This document shows, piece by piece, positions 53,068 to 62,950 of a DNA stretch of 64,000 nt; position 1 is the stretch's first letter, and the number at the start of each line of letters is the position of its first letter. The translations under genes and the position numbers were made by a program. The notes beneath the pieces were generated by a model. The model was not told the origin of the DNA. It worked only from the letters and a program-made list of their open reading frames with translations, and did not search any database. Source of the stretch: VAZQ01 sp963756715 (GTDB lineage Bacteria > Pseudomonadota > Alphaproteobacteria > Rhizobiales > Xanthobacteraceae); assembly GCA_963756715.1 (NCBI GenBank), contig CAVWOV010000019.1, forward strand, positions 186,001 to 250,000, in the 5' to 3' direction.

Positions 53068-54147
53068 ATGATGGTAATGAGCCGTTGGACGCAGCGCGCG
53101 CTGTTAGGTGTTGCGCTGGCGGTTATCCCAGTCGCTGCGAATGCGCAACAAGTCATCAAACTCACGGCGATCGACGGTTACCCGCCGCGCGCGCTGTGGA
53201 CCAGATTATTCATCGAATACTACATCCCCGAGGTCGACAAAAGGCTCGCCAAGGACGGCAAATACAAGATTGACTGGCAACAGTCCTGGGGCGGCCAGAT
53301 CGTCAAGCCGCGCGGCGTTCTCGACGGCATCAAGAACAGGCTGGGCGACATCGGCATCGTGACAACGGTGTTTCACGCCAGCAAGCTGCCGCTCAACAAC
53401 CTGCCGTATTACACCCCGTTTTCGAGCCGCAACCCCAAGCTCGTCTCCAAGGTGATCGACGACCTCGGCGACAAATTTCCCGAATTCCAGAAGCAGTTCG
53501 ACGACCAAAACCAGGTCCAATTGACCGCCTATTCGTCGATCGACAATTACGGCTTCTTCTCCAAACAGCCGATCAAGGCATTCTCCGAAATCAAAGGCAT
53601 GAAGGTGATCGCGGCAGGCCCCAATGCGCTCTACGTCAAGGCCGTCGGCGGCGTCACGGTGCTCGGCGACCTGACGACTCAATACAACATGATCAAAACC
53701 GGTATCGCCGACGCCACCGTGATCTGGCCGGAGGCCACCATCACCTTCAAGCTCGTCGAGGTCGCTCCCTATTACCTGGAAACCGACTTCGGCACCGGCG
53801 TGAACAAATCGGTCACCATCAACAAGGAGGTCTGGGCGAGCTTGCCCGCCCCAGTCAAGAAGGTGTTGAAGGAAGTGGCCGCGGATTATCGCGATCAAGT
53901 AGCCCAGGCCGCCATCGACCTGTCCGACAAATCCGTCAAGAAATTCGTCGCTGACGGCGGCAAGATCGTCAAGATGCCGATGGCGGAAAAGAAGCAATGG
54001 GCCGACCTGATGCCCAATATCGCGATGAATCTTGCGGTGGATGTCGAAAAGCGCAACGGCTACCCGGCAAAGAAGATCCTTTCCGCCTACATGGATGCGT
54101 TGCGTGCTGGGGGTGAGCACCCGGTACGGGATTGGGACAAGAAGTAG
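53068..54147 (+). CDS. dctP: TRAP transporter solute-binding protein (DctP family)
   Basis: 359 residues. The signal peptide is RALLGVALAVIPVAANAQQ. The DctP fold is shown by WGGQIVKPRGVLDGIKNRLGDIGIV near the N-terminus, IKGMKVIAAGPNALYVKAVGG and ADATVIWPEATITFKL. A gggagg ribosome site precedes the ATG. It catches an organic acid in the periplasm for the DctQM permease encoded next. The binding arginine motif cannot be fixed by eye, so the ligand is open. Confidence 0.92.
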   Translation: MMVMSRWTQRALLGVALAVIPVAANAQQVIKLTAIDGYPPRALWTRLFIEYYIPEVDKRLAKDGKYKIDWQQSWGGQIVKPRGVLDGIKNRLGDIGIVTTVFHASKLPLNNLPYYTPFSSRNPKLVSKVIDDLGDKFPEFQKQFDDQNQVQLTAYSSIDNYGFFSKQPIKAFSEIKGMKVIAAGPNALYVKAVGGVTVLGDLTTQYNMIKTGIADATVIWPEATITFKLVEVAPYYLETDFGTGVNKSVTINKEVWASLPAPVKKVLKEVAADYRDQVAQAAIDLSDKSVKKFVADGGKIVKMPMAEKKQWADLMPNIAMNLAVDVEKRNGYPAKKILSAYMDALRAGGEHPVRDWDKK

Positions 54148-54216
54148 ATCGGCACCGGCCGCTGCGGTCGCGGCAGCAACGCCGCGACCTCACGGTCCTC
54201 CCCGCCGGAACGCAAC

Positions 54217-54753
54217 GTGGCGACCGAACAACTCAGATCCTCATCCGCCATCGTGCGGCTGCTCAATCTATCGGTCATCATCCTCAACGCGATCGGCTCG
54301 CTTTGGGTGATGCTGCTGGTTTTATTGATCTGCGCCGATTCATTTGGCCGCAGCCTGTTCAATCATCCGATCGACGGCGTCAACGAGCTCGTGGCGGTTT
54401 CGATGGCGGTGATCGTGTTCTGCCAGCTTGCCGACACGGTGCGGCTCGGCAAGCTCACGCGCTCCGACACTTTTCTCAGCGTGCTGCAAAGCAGCAGCAA
54501 TTTCGCTGCGCGGGCCCTCTGTGTCAGCTTTGATTTGCTTGGCGCCGCCGTGATGATCGCGATCATCATCGGGACGACGCCGCTGCTGATCGAATCGATT
54601 CAGCGCGGCTACTACATGGGAGAACAAGGCGTATTCACCCTGCCGGACTGGCCACTTCGCGCCATGGTGGTGCTCGGCAGCGTCGCGTGCATGCTCTGTT
54701 TCATCGTCCGCGCCGTCGCGCACTGGCGCGACAGCAGCCCTCGAAGGGTCTAG
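54217..54753 (+). CDS. dctQ: TRAP transporter small permease (DctQ family)
   Basis: GTG 54217; 178 residues with four membrane helices: LNAIGSLWVMLLVLLICADSF, VAVSMAVIVFCQLADTVR, FDLLGAAVMIAIIIGTTPLL and AMVVLGSVACMLCFIVRAV. The helix-1 to helix-2 text DSFGRSLFNHPIDGVNELV is typical of DctQ. Located 69 bases after DctP and 7 bases before DctM. Confidence 0.9.
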   Translation: MATEQLRSSSAIVRLLNLSVIILNAIGSLWVMLLVLLICADSFGRSLFNHPIDGVNELVAVSMAVIVFCQLADTVRLGKLTRSDTFLSVLQSSSNFAARALCVSFDLLGAAVMIAIIIGTTPLLIESIQRGYYMGEQGVFTLPDWPLRAMVVLGSVACMLCFIVRAVAHWRDSSPRRV

Positions 54754-54760
54754 GCGCGTC

Positions 54761-56078
54761 ATGGAACCCTTCATCATTGGCCTGATCTCGCTCATCGCCA
54801 TCGTGGTGTTGATCTACGCCGGCTCCTATGTCGCCATCACCCTGAGTTGCGTCTCATTCCTCGGCGTCTGGTTCATCAAGGGCGACGCCACCATAGCGGT
54901 GCGGATGATGACGCTGTCGGTGACCGACGCGATCAAGAACTACGAGTATGCGAGCATTCCGACCTTCGTGATGATGGGCCTGATCGTCGGCAAGGCCGGA
55001 TTTGGTGCCGACATCTATGAAGTCGCCAACCAATTGTTCCGCCGGCTGCGCGGCGGGCTTGGTATCGCCACTGTCGTCGCCAACGCGGCATTCGCCGCCG
55101 TCACCGGCTCCTCGATTGCGGCCGCCTCGGTATTCACCCGCGTGTCGGTGCCGCAGATGATCCGCTATGACTATTCGCGGCAATTTGCCGTCGGCGTGGT
55201 CGCAGGCAGTTCGGTCCTGGGAATGATCATTCCGCCCAGCGTGATGATGATCATCTACGCCTTTGTGGCCGAACAATCGGTCGGCGACATGTTTTTGGCC
55301 GGCGTTATTCCCGGCCTGCTGCTGGCGGCAACATATGTCGTCACGATTCTCGCGATGACGGTCGTGGCGCCGCGCTTCATCGGGCGGGGCGCCTTCGTCA
55401 CCCGTACCGGCGAGGACAGTCTTCTGTCGGCGAGCGAAATCATCTTCAAGATGATACCGATCGTCATCCTGATCATGATCGTCCTCGGCGGCATCTATTC
55501 CGGCTACTTTACGCCGTCCGAGGCCGGCGCAACCGGTGCGCTGTTTGCATTTATCTTGTCGCTGCTGAAACGGCGGATGACCTGGAGCGCCTTCAAGGAA
55601 GTCCTGATCGAACTCGGGGCACATCACGGCTAATCTTCTTTTCCTGATCATCTCCGCGTCGATGTACAGCCGGATGCTAGGAATCGCCGGCCTGCCGTTT
55701 CTTCTGAGCCAATGGCTCAATCATATCGACCTCGGATTCTTTTGGCTGATGACGACGTACGTCGCGCTGCTGCTGTTTCTCGGCACCATCATCGACACCG
55801 GTTCTATCATCTTGGTATGCGTTCCGCTGTTCCTGCGCGCAATCGACGACATGGGGTTGAGCCTGGTCTGGTTTGGCCTCGTGACCGTCGTCGGCGCCGA
55901 AATCGGCTTGCTGACGCCGCCATTTGGACTGTCATGTTTTGTCATCAAAGCGGCCATCGACCGCGACGATATCAGTTTGAACGACATCTTCTACGGAGCG
56001 TTCCCGTTCGCAGTCGTCATGCTGCTGGTGCTGATCGTGCTCATCGCGTTTCCACAGATCACGCTCGCGATCCTGTAA
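54761..56078 (+). pseudogene. dctM: TRAP transporter large permease (DctM family), one frameshift
   Basis: ATG 54761 opens the DctM sequence (VTGSSIAAASVFTRVSVP, GSSVLGMIIPPSVMMIIYAF, GYFTPSEAGATGA) up to about 55616. A run of four G at 55616-55619 shifts the frame; dropping one G continues as HITANLLFLIISASMYSR and then GTIIDTGSIILVCVPLF and GLLTPPFGLSCFV to 56078. The repaired ~438-residue protein has normal length and all motifs. A homopolymer indel is a likely cause. Confidence 0.88.
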
Positions 56079-56397
56079 GCACGGCCATCCGCCGAATCTG
56101 AATAGCGACCGGCGCAGGTTGCGGGATTCGGTGCGACAGGCACGGAACCTTGAGCAGGCGCAGGCCAGCCTGCCGTCCGTTTCCGCAGACATTGAGCGGG
56201 TGCGGCCTAAGACCTAACAAGCTTCTTGTGCTCATAAGCCGGGGGATGCAGTTGGCATGGGGACACATTGCCGCGCCACGCGCGCGATATTTCTGCTAAA
56301 GTCGATGCTGTCCACGCACCCTTTGTGCAGCGACTTTGAGCGGATTTTTGAGGATTTATGGAGCGGATTTTGATCCCGCTATGAAAGCGAGGAAGTC
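56079..56397. other. Intergenic region
   Basis: About 320 bases between TRAP systems. GAGCGGATTTT occurs at 56338 and 56361, just upstream of the TAXI gene; its role is unknown. No gene recognised. Confidence 0.45.
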
Positions 56398-57385
56398 ATG
56401 CAAGCGAAACGAGGCCTAGCCGTCGCCGCCGTTGCACTGGTGTCCGGCGCGCTCAGCGCGATTGCAACTCCAGCCGACGCCCAATTGGTGGGGATAGGCA
56501 GCACCAAGTCGTCGGTCGTCGCGCAAATGGCTGCAGCAATTGCCAAGGTTGTTTCCGCCAATGCTGGTCTGCAGATGCGAACGCAGACGATGGGCGGGAC
56601 ACAGCAATATGTCCCGCTCGTCAATGCGGGCCAGCTCGAATTCGGCATCGGCAACATGTACCAGACCGCTCAAGCCTACGCCGGCATCGGGCTTTCCGCG
56701 GGTCACAAGTATGACAACCTGCGGATGGTCGCGACCCTGATGCCTTTCCGCAACGGAGTCCTGGTGGCCAACAAGAGCAGTATGAAGACGATGGCCGACC
56801 TCAAGGGAAAGCGGATTCCCTACGGCTTCAATGCAGCACCCCTATTCCAGAACTTTTTCGAAGGCTTCCTTGCAAATGGCGGCTTGACGTTTGCCGATGT
56901 CGATCACGTTCCAGCGATCGGCCTTCGCCCGAGCTGGGAACTCTTCATGCAGGGTAAGGTCGATGCGGTGATCGCGGCGGTCGGCGGCGGCCCAAACAAG
57001 GAGATGAATGCCAAGATCGACGGCGGCATCCGCTACTTGGACGAAGTAACCACCGGGCCGAACGCCAAGAAGACTCTCGAACTCTTGACCAATACCTATT
57101 TCACCGAAGTTTCTCCAGCTCCGCAGTATCCCGGCGATAAGGTCGAAGGTCAACGTCACCGGCTACGATTTTGCCTTGTGGGCCGGCAAGAACGTTTCGG
57201 ACGAATTGGTGATGAAGGTCGTCAAGGCTCTCCACGACAACGCCGGCGAACTCAAGGCGTCGAGCCCTGTCTGGGCGCTGTGGAGCGAAAAGCAAATGGC
57301 GAAGAAGCAAGGCGACATGCCGTATCATCCGGGGGCGATCGCCTATTACAAGAAGGTTGGCCTCTGGAACGAAACCGGCCACTAG
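56398..57385 (+). pseudogene. TRAP transporter solute-binding protein, TAXI family, one frameshift
   Basis: ATG 56398 begins with a signal peptide (GLAVAAVALVSGALSAIATPADAQ) and TAXI text (IGSTKSSVVAQMAAAIAKVV, LKGKRIPYGFNAAPLFQNFF). Near 57147 one extra base (GTC GAA G GTC) shifts the frame; the rest (VNVTGYDFALWAGKNVSDELVMK to GLWNETGH) is in the next frame, ending at 57385. Repaired length ~328 residues is normal. The fused DctQM permease follows. Confidence 0.87.
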
Positions 57386-57443
57386 ATCGCTGGGGATCGC
57401 TGACGGCCTGCGCTGATCAACCCGGCGCAGGCGCTGGTTTCTG

Positions 57444-57466
57444 GCCGCCCTCTCAACGAGGGCGGC
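57444..57466 (+). terminator. Hairpin between receptor and permease genes
   Basis: GCCGCCCTC and GAGGGCGGC form a perfect 9-base stem with loop TCAAC. No T-run follows (GAATTAG). Between a receptor and its permease such hairpins usually reduce permease expression or protect the upstream mRNA. Confidence 0.5.
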
Positions 57467-57508
57467 GAATTAGAAAGAAAAGCTATTTCAGCACGATAGG
57501 GTATCCGA

Positions 57509-59497
57509 ATGCCTGAAGGTCCCGGCGCCGACACAGCAAAGGTCCCCGCGCCGCGCGCCGTCAGGATCGTCGACATGGTCTGCGGCTCGCTGCTAAGCGT
57601 CATAGCGGTATTTTTCGCCGCTCAGATTCCGACCAGCTTCGGCATCGCATTGTTCACCGAGCAGGGTCTGGCCGCTATCCTCGCGCTTGCACTCGCGCTG
57701 ATCTTCATCCGGATGCCGGCAGTCCCCGGTACCCAGCGCGGCGCCATCCCCTGGTACGACGGCGTGGCTGCGGCGCTCGGCCTTATCGTGGGCGGCTATC
57801 TCGCGGTCCGCTATCCGGCGTTGATCGATCAAGCATTTTATCTGAAGACCGAAGCATTCGTCATCGGCATCGTCCTTCTGCCATTGACGATCGAAGCGCT
57901 GCGCCGCACCGCCGGCTGGAGCTTTACGATCATCGTCGCGGCATTCCTGCTTTATGCGCTGTACGGAAATTTCATTCCTGGAAAGCTGCAAGCGCGAACG
58001 CAGGACCTCTACAGCCTCGTCGCCTTCCTCTCGACTGACCCGGTGGCGATGTTCGGCATTCCAATGACGATTATCTGCACCATCGTCATCATGTTCGTGT
58101 TCTTCGGCCAGCTTCTGCTCAAATCCGGCGCGTCCGAATGGTTCACCGACATCGCCGCGGCGCTGATGGGACGGCGGCGGGGCGGAGCCGCCAAGATTGC
58201 AGTCGTTGCGTCGAGCCTTTTCGGCATGATTTCCGGCAGCGCCGTGAGCAACGTCGCCACGGTCGGCGTTATCACGATTCCGCTGATGCGCCAGGCAGGC
58301 TATGAACGCAAGGTCGCCGGCGCCATCGAAGCAGTGGCCTCCACGGGCGGCCAGATCATGCCGCCGATCATGGGGGCGGCCGCGTTCCTGATGGCCGAGC
58401 TCCTCCAGATCAGCTACGCCCAGGTCGCAATCGCGGCGCTCGTCCCCGCAGTGCTGTACTACGCGGCGGTGTTCATTTATGCCGACCTCGAAGCCGCACG
58501 CAAAAACATCGAGCCAATGCCGGCCGACAAGGTGCCTCCTCTCTGGCGCGTACTCAGGGAGGGCTGGTTCTTCGTTGTTCCGATCGGCGTACTGATCTAC
58601 GCGCTGTTCTGGCGCAACCGCACGGCGGAAGAGAGCGCGCTCTGGGCTTCCGGCGCGGTCATCCTGGTCAATTGGATTTTCGGCTACAAGGGACGGCGGC
58701 TGAACCCGCTCGAACTGTTCCTCAGCTTCCGCGACACCGGCCTCGCGGTTGTCGATGTCGTCATCGTCGGCGCCATGGCGGGAATCATCATTGGCATCAT
58801 CGACGTGACCGGCCTGGGTTTCGGCCTGACCTTCATCCTGGTGCAATTCGGACAACAGAGCCTGTTCGGCCTGCTCGCTTTGACCGCGATTGTCTGCATC
58901 ATTCTCGGCATGGGCATGCCGACGACTGCTATCTATCTGCTGGTAGCGACCCTTGCCGCCCCGCCGTTGATCAAGCTCGGCATCGATCCGCTCGCCGCTC
59001 ATATGTTCGTATTTTACTTCGGTCTGGTCTCGCTGATCACGCCGCCGGTTGCCATTGCGGCCTTCGTTGCCGCCAACATCGCTGGCGCGAAGCCAATGGA
59101 GACCGCGGTGCAGGCGGTGCGGCTCGGCTGGACGGCGCTGGTGGTGCCCGTCATGTTTGTTCTGTCGCCCAGTCTGCTCATGCAAGGCCGGCCCTTCGAC
59201 GTTATCGTGGCGGCGATCACCGCCTTCATTGGAGTCTGGATCGCGACCGCGGGTGTGCTCGGCTATTTCTTCCGCCCGATGGGTCTGGTCATGCGCGGCG
59301 TCTATCTGGCCGCCGGCATCGCACTGATGATTCCGAGCCAGGCATTTCCAAGCGCGGTCTATGTCGAACTTTTCGGCTTTGTATTAGCTGCGGCGATCAT
59401 CGGTAATGAATTCTTCCTTGGTAGATGGCGGCCATCCCTTTCAAAAATTCCATCCGGTTTAGACGCTCGTGGCAACACGGAATCCTCGCATCATTAG
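57509..59497 (+). CDS. TRAP transporter fused permease (DctQM, TAXI-associated)
   Basis: 662 residues with ~16-17 helices. The first ~180 residues are the DctQ-like part; the rest is DctM-like, with FGMISGSAVSNVATVGVITIPLMRQ, ASTGGQIMPPIMGAAAFLMAE, GMGMPTTAIYLLVATLAAPPL and LVSLITPPVAIAAFVAANIAG. Fusion of Q and M is the rule for TAXI systems, and the TAXI receptor is just upstream. Moves a carboxylate using the sodium or proton gradient. Extra C-terminal helices reach the end. Confidence 0.92.
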   Translation: MPEGPGADTAKVPAPRAVRIVDMVCGSLLSVIAVFFAAQIPTSFGIALFTEQGLAAILALALALIFIRMPAVPGTQRGAIPWYDGVAAALGLIVGGYLAVRYPALIDQAFYLKTEAFVIGIVLLPLTIEALRRTAGWSFTIIVAAFLLYALYGNFIPGKLQARTQDLYSLVAFLSTDPVAMFGIPMTIICTIVIMFVFFGQLLLKSGASEWFTDIAAALMGRRRGGAAKIAVVASSLFGMISGSAVSNVATVGVITIPLMRQAGYERKVAGAIEAVASTGGQIMPPIMGAAAFLMAELLQISYAQVAIAALVPAVLYYAAVFIYADLEAARKNIEPMPADKVPPLWRVLREGWFFVVPIGVLIYALFWRNRTAEESALWASGAVILVNWIFGYKGRRLNPLELFLSFRDTGLAVVDVVIVGAMAGIIIGIIDVTGLGFGLTFILVQFGQQSLFGLLALTAIVCIILGMGMPTTAIYLLVATLAAPPLIKLGIDPLAAHMFVFYFGLVSLITPPVAIAAFVAANIAGAKPMETAVQAVRLGWTALVVPVMFVLSPSLLMQGRPFDVIVAAITAFIGVWIATAGVLGYFFRPMGLVMRGVYLAAGIALMIPSQAFPSAVYVELFGFVLAAAIIGNEFFLGRWRPSLSKIPSGLDARGNTESSHH

Positions 59498-59593
59498 ATA
59501 ATTCGCAATGACGCTTCGCTGCTGTAAGATCACGTGGCGGAATTCGAGGGCAACCGCGACGGCGCCTTTCAGAACGCGTGGGAGGGAACGGCG

Positions 59594-60562
59594 ATGACAC
59601 GACTCTCAATATGTCTTGCGACACTGTTCGGATTGATTGGCATGACCGCGCAACCTGCGTTGTCGGCCAATGTGAAAATCACACCACTTGGCAGCCATGA
59701 CGGTGAATTCTGCGCCTACGATCGTGCCATGATCTTCGAAGATCCGGACGGCACCCGAATTCTTTACGATGCGGGACGAACGGTGCGTGGTGCGGAGGAC
59801 CCCCGGCTCGGCAAGATCGATGGCGTTCTGCTAAGCCACGTTCATGGCGATCACCTGGGGGATGCGCATACCGCAGCGGCAAATGCCGGTGAATGCGGAC
59901 ATCCACAGACGTCGGCGAAGGACGCGCCAAGTTCCAATACGGAAAAGATCGTCGTCGCGAAGAAGGCGAAATTCTTCGTAGGCGGCGAGATGAACAGCTG
60001 GTTTGGTACAAGAATTCCGGCGGCCGGCGGCGACGCGAAACAGGTCGTGACCCTTCGCTTCGGCGCTTCGAGCAAACTCGGCGGCGTATCGATCTGGAGC
60101 GTGCCGGCAGTACACAGCAATGGCATTAGCCCCGCCTTCCTGTCGGGCGACCTTGCGAAGCAGATGAAAGACAATGGACTGACCGCCTATGTTGGCCCGC
60201 CTGGAGGCTACGTTTTGCGATTTTCGAATGGGCTTACGGTCTATCTTTCGGGCGATACCGGTGTGATGGCGGAACAGGATATCGTCATCCGACGTGCCCT
60301 CGGCGCCAAACTGGCCGTCATAAACATCGGCGGCACATTCACCACCGGCCCGTCGGAAGCGGCTTATGTTGTCAATGAGCTTGTCAAACCGAATGCCGTG
60401 ATCGCGTCGCACGCCAACGAAATGGCGACCAAAGGAGGCAAGCTGCTGCCAAACACGAAGACGGCGGCCTTCACGGCGGCAACGAAAGTACCGGTTCATC
60501 TGCCGTTGAGTGGGAAGGCCATGGAATTCGACGTCAATGGAAAGTGTGAAAGCGGCTGTTGA
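59594..60562 (+). CDS. Secreted metallo-beta-lactamase-fold hydrolase
   Basis: ATG 59594 (ggaggga upstream) gives 322 residues. Signal peptide LATLFGLIGMTAQPALSAN. Zinc site LLSHVHGDHLGD (HxHxDH), later VPAVHSNGIS, GLTVYLSGDTGVM and ASHANEMA supply the remaining ligands. It resembles UlaG-like or quorum-quenching lactonase relatives, which hydrolyse lactones or phosphoesters in the periplasm. It follows the TAXI transporter by 96 bases and may process its substrate. Confidence 0.87.
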   Translation: MTRLSICLATLFGLIGMTAQPALSANVKITPLGSHDGEFCAYDRAMIFEDPDGTRILYDAGRTVRGAEDPRLGKIDGVLLSHVHGDHLGDAHTAAANAGECGHPQTSAKDAPSSNTEKIVVAKKAKFFVGGEMNSWFGTRIPAAGGDAKQVVTLRFGASSKLGGVSIWSVPAVHSNGISPAFLSGDLAKQMKDNGLTAYVGPPGGYVLRFSNGLTVYLSGDTGVMAEQDIVIRRALGAKLAVINIGGTFTTGPSEAAYVVNELVKPNAVIASHANEMATKGGKLLPNTKTAAFTAATKVPVHLPLSGKAMEFDVNGKCESGC

Positions 60563-60615
60563 GTTCCGCGCCCCAACGGATTTCGGAAATTTCCCCTGAA
60601 CGAAGTGAGCCGATC

Positions 60616-60779
60616 ATGCCTCGATCGTTGCTCACAACGATTTCGGCGGCCGCAACCATTCTGGTAGCGACATCGCGCTTGCCCAATTTCCGGAACGGCG
60701 GACAGTGACCGCCGGTGCGCCTGTCACGTCGACAAATCGCGGACCCAACGACGTCGGCGGGCTCCGTGCCGTGGAATAG
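60616..60779 (+). pseudogene. Short secreted-protein remnant, frameshifted
   Basis: ATG 60616 reads MPRSLLTTISAAATILVATS, a signal peptide. One base is missing near 60672; in the next frame ALAQFPERRTVTAGAPVTS follows to TAG at 60777. The result is a signal peptide with only ~35 mature residues, so probably the stump of a deleted periplasmic protein. The remaining gap to 60885 holds nothing recognisable. Confidence 0.4.
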
Positions 60780-60885
60780 GTACGTTCCCTATTCCAAGAA
60801 CGGTGTGTTCTCGCCGCATTGTAATAGCGGGATTTGCGGCCGCGCAGCCGACCCTTACACAGGCAACAACGGCGGCCGCATTTAC

Positions 60886-62205
60886 TCACCCGCCAAGCGC
60901 GGCCGGGAGCCAGGTGGCGACGGCGGGCACGAAGAAGATCAGCAGCAGGATCAGCACGCTCATCGCGATGAACGGCAGGGACGCCATATAGATCTGCTGC
61001 ATGGTGATGGACTTCGGCGCCACACCCTTCATGGTAAACAGCAGCAAGCCGAACGGCGGCGTCAGCAGGCCCAACTGCATGCAGATCAGAAACAGCACGC
61101 CGAACCAGATCGGATCGATGCCGTAGCGCTGCAGCAGCGGCATGAAGAACGGCAGCGTGATCAGCATCATGCTCACCTGATCGACGAAGCAGCCGAGAAA
61201 CAGCAGTACCAGCAGCATCGCGATAATCAGCGCGTTGACCGAGAGTCCCAGACCGGTGATCTGCCCGAGCAGGCCATTGACGACGCCGGAGAAGCTCAGC
61301 ACCTGCGAGAAGGTCGTCGCGCCGACAATGATGAACAGGATGGTGCCGGAGACCGCGACCGTGCCGGTGAGCGCCTGCATCAGGTTGGCGGCGCTGAGGC
61401 TGCGGTAGGCCGCCGCCGCCACGATGGTGCCGGCGGCGCCCAGCGCGGCGGCCTCGGTCGGCGTCGCCCAGCCGCGCGTCATTGCGCCGATCACCAGCCC
61501 AAAGATGAGCACCAGCGGCAGCACATGCGTGACGAACGGCCCCCAGCGCGCAAAGCCAGCCGGGGCATCATCCAGCGGTTCATCCGGCGCCAGCGCCGGA
61601 TTGATCGTGGCGCGCGCAACGATGTAGCCGACATACATCACGCTGAGGATCAGGCCCGGCACGATACCGCCGATCAGCAGGCCGGAGATCGAGATGCCCG
61701 CGAGGCTGCCGAGCAGCACGGTGAGCGCCGAGGGCGGGATCAGCATGTCGACGCCGCCGATACCCAGGATCGGCCCCATCGCCATACGCGGCTCGTAGCC
61801 GCGCGCGAGCATGGTCGGCAGCATCAGGCTGCCGAGCAGCGCCGTGGTCGCGATGGTCGAACCCGAAATTGCCGAGAACACCGTACCGGCGACCACCGCG
61901 ATCACCGCTAGCCGTCCCGGCACGCGGCGGATCAGAAGCGCGAACGCGTCGATCGCCTTGAGCGCCACGCCGGTGTGGAACAGCACTTCGCCCATCAGCA
62001 CGAAGAACGGGATCGGCGTCAGCGAGAAGCTGGTGATCGACTGCACGGCGTTGCGCGCAAGCTGCGCGAGACCAGGCTCGCCGCCAAGGAACAGCCATGC
62101 GCCAACGATATTGAGCGCGAGGAACGCGAATGCGACCGGCAAGCCGAGACCCATGACGGCAACCAGACCGCCGAACAGCAGCACGCTTCCTTCGACCCAG
62201 GTCAT
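60886..62205 (-). CDS. dctM: TRAP transporter large permease (DctM family)
   Basis: 439 residues, intact. Motifs FSAISGSTIATTALLGSLMLP, GVDMLIPPSALTVLLGSLA, GWATPTEAAALGAAG, GCFVDQVSMMLITLPFF and GLLTPPFGLLLFTMK identify DctM. Its small permease and receptor lie upstream on the same strand, but a 209-base repeat-filled gap separates it from DctQ, unlike the usual tight spacing. Confidence 0.93.
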   Translation of the reverse strand: MTWVEGSVLLFGGLVAVMGLGLPVAFAFLALNIVGAWLFLGGEPGLAQLARNAVQSITSFSLTPIPFFVLMGEVLFHTGVALKAIDAFALLIRRVPGRLAVIAVVAGTVFSAISGSTIATTALLGSLMLPTMLARGYEPRMAMGPILGIGGVDMLIPPSALTVLLGSLAGISISGLLIGGIVPGLILSVMYVGYIVARATINPALAPDEPLDDAPAGFARWGPFVTHVLPLVLIFGLVIGAMTRGWATPTEAAALGAAGTIVAAAAYRSLSAANLMQALTGTVAVSGTILFIIVGATTFSQVLSFSGVVNGLLGQITGLGLSVNALIIAMLLVLLFLGCFVDQVSMMLITLPFFMPLLQRYGIDPIWFGVLFLICMQLGLLTPPFGLLLFTMKGVAPKSITMQQIYMASLPFIAMSVLILLLIFFVPAVATWLPAALGG

Positions 62206-62257
62206 GCCGGCTTTGCTGTCTTGAGGTCACGTGAATGTGCGGCAAACGCGGTGGGCT

Positions 62258-62371
62258 CCCTCTCCCCGATGGGGAGAGGGTTGGGGTGAGGGGGTTTGGA
62301 GTCGCATCGAGAGATACGATCCCCCTCACCCGGCGCACTTCGTGCGCCAGCCTCTCCCCTTCGGGGAGAGG
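62258..62371. repeat. REP-like composite of nested hairpins
   Basis: Four perfect inverted repeats: CCCTCTCCCC/GGGGAGAGGG (62258-62280), GGTGAGGGGG (62285-62294) with CCCCCTCACC (62321-62330), GGCGCAC/GTGCGCC (62332-62348) and CCTCTCCCC/GGGGAGAGG (62351-62371). Such elements are abundant in Bradyrhizobium-like genomes. It separates dctQ from dctM. Confidence 0.75.
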
Positions 62372-62414
62372 TGAACTCGCGGGCATTGCTGCGCCGATGT
62401 CCAACATCTCGAAT

Positions 62415-62930
62415 TCAGCTCACCGATGTTGCTTCGATGCGGCGCGTTCGCTCGCCCATCATCAGGCGCTGGAAGCGGAACACGAATTCGATCGCCAGCA
62501 GGGCGAAGGTGATCGGCAGCGGCGCCAGCAGCCACCATTCGGGAAACACCAGATTCTTGATCGTAATGGCGCCGAGCCGCGCACTGTCATAGGTCATGCC
62601 GGCGCCGTAGCGCACGAGCACGAGGCTCAACAGCAAGCCGAGCGCATCGCCCGCGGCCTCCATCAGCCAGGCGACGCGCGCCGGCACGATGGTCAGGATG
62701 ATATCGAGCCGCACATGCTGACCGCGCCGCAACAGCCATGGTGCGGTGAGCAGCGTGATCACGTAGAGCGCATATTCGGTGACCTCGTTCGCCCACGAGA
62801 TGCCCCCATTGGTGATGTTGCGCAGGAGAACGTCGGCGGTGACGATCATCACCATGGCCAGCAGGATGAGCGCCGCCAGAAATGCGAGCGCATCGAACAG
62901 CCCGCCGAAGGCATTGGACAGCCGCGTCAT
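62415..62930 (-). CDS. dctQ: TRAP transporter small permease (DctQ family)
   Basis: 171 residues with four helices: LFDALAFLAALILLAMVMIVTADVLLRN, WANEVTEYALYVITLLTAPWLLRRGQHVRLDI and two more. The NITNGGISWANEV stretch is typical of DctQ. It pairs with the DctM at 60886 and the receptor at 63087. Gaps on both sides hold palindromic repeats. Confidence 0.88.
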   Translation of the reverse strand: MTRLSNAFGGLFDALAFLAALILLAMVMIVTADVLLRNITNGGISWANEVTEYALYVITLLTAPWLLRRGQHVRLDIILTIVPARVAWLMEAAGDALGLLLSLVLVRYGAGMTYDSARLGAITIKNLVFPEWWLLAPLPITFALLAIEFVFRFQRLMMGERTRRIEATSVS

Positions 62931-62950
62931 CGGCGGCCGCCCTCCCCGCC

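Noticed and set aside
57593..59185. 530-codon minus-strand frame
   Set aside because: Antisense shadow of the fused TRAP permease; hydrophilic, low-complexity His/Asp-rich translation.
60715..61911. 398-codon plus-strand frame rich in Gln, His and Arg
   Set aside because: Antisense shadow of DctM; repetitive composition arises from the complement of hydrophobic codons.
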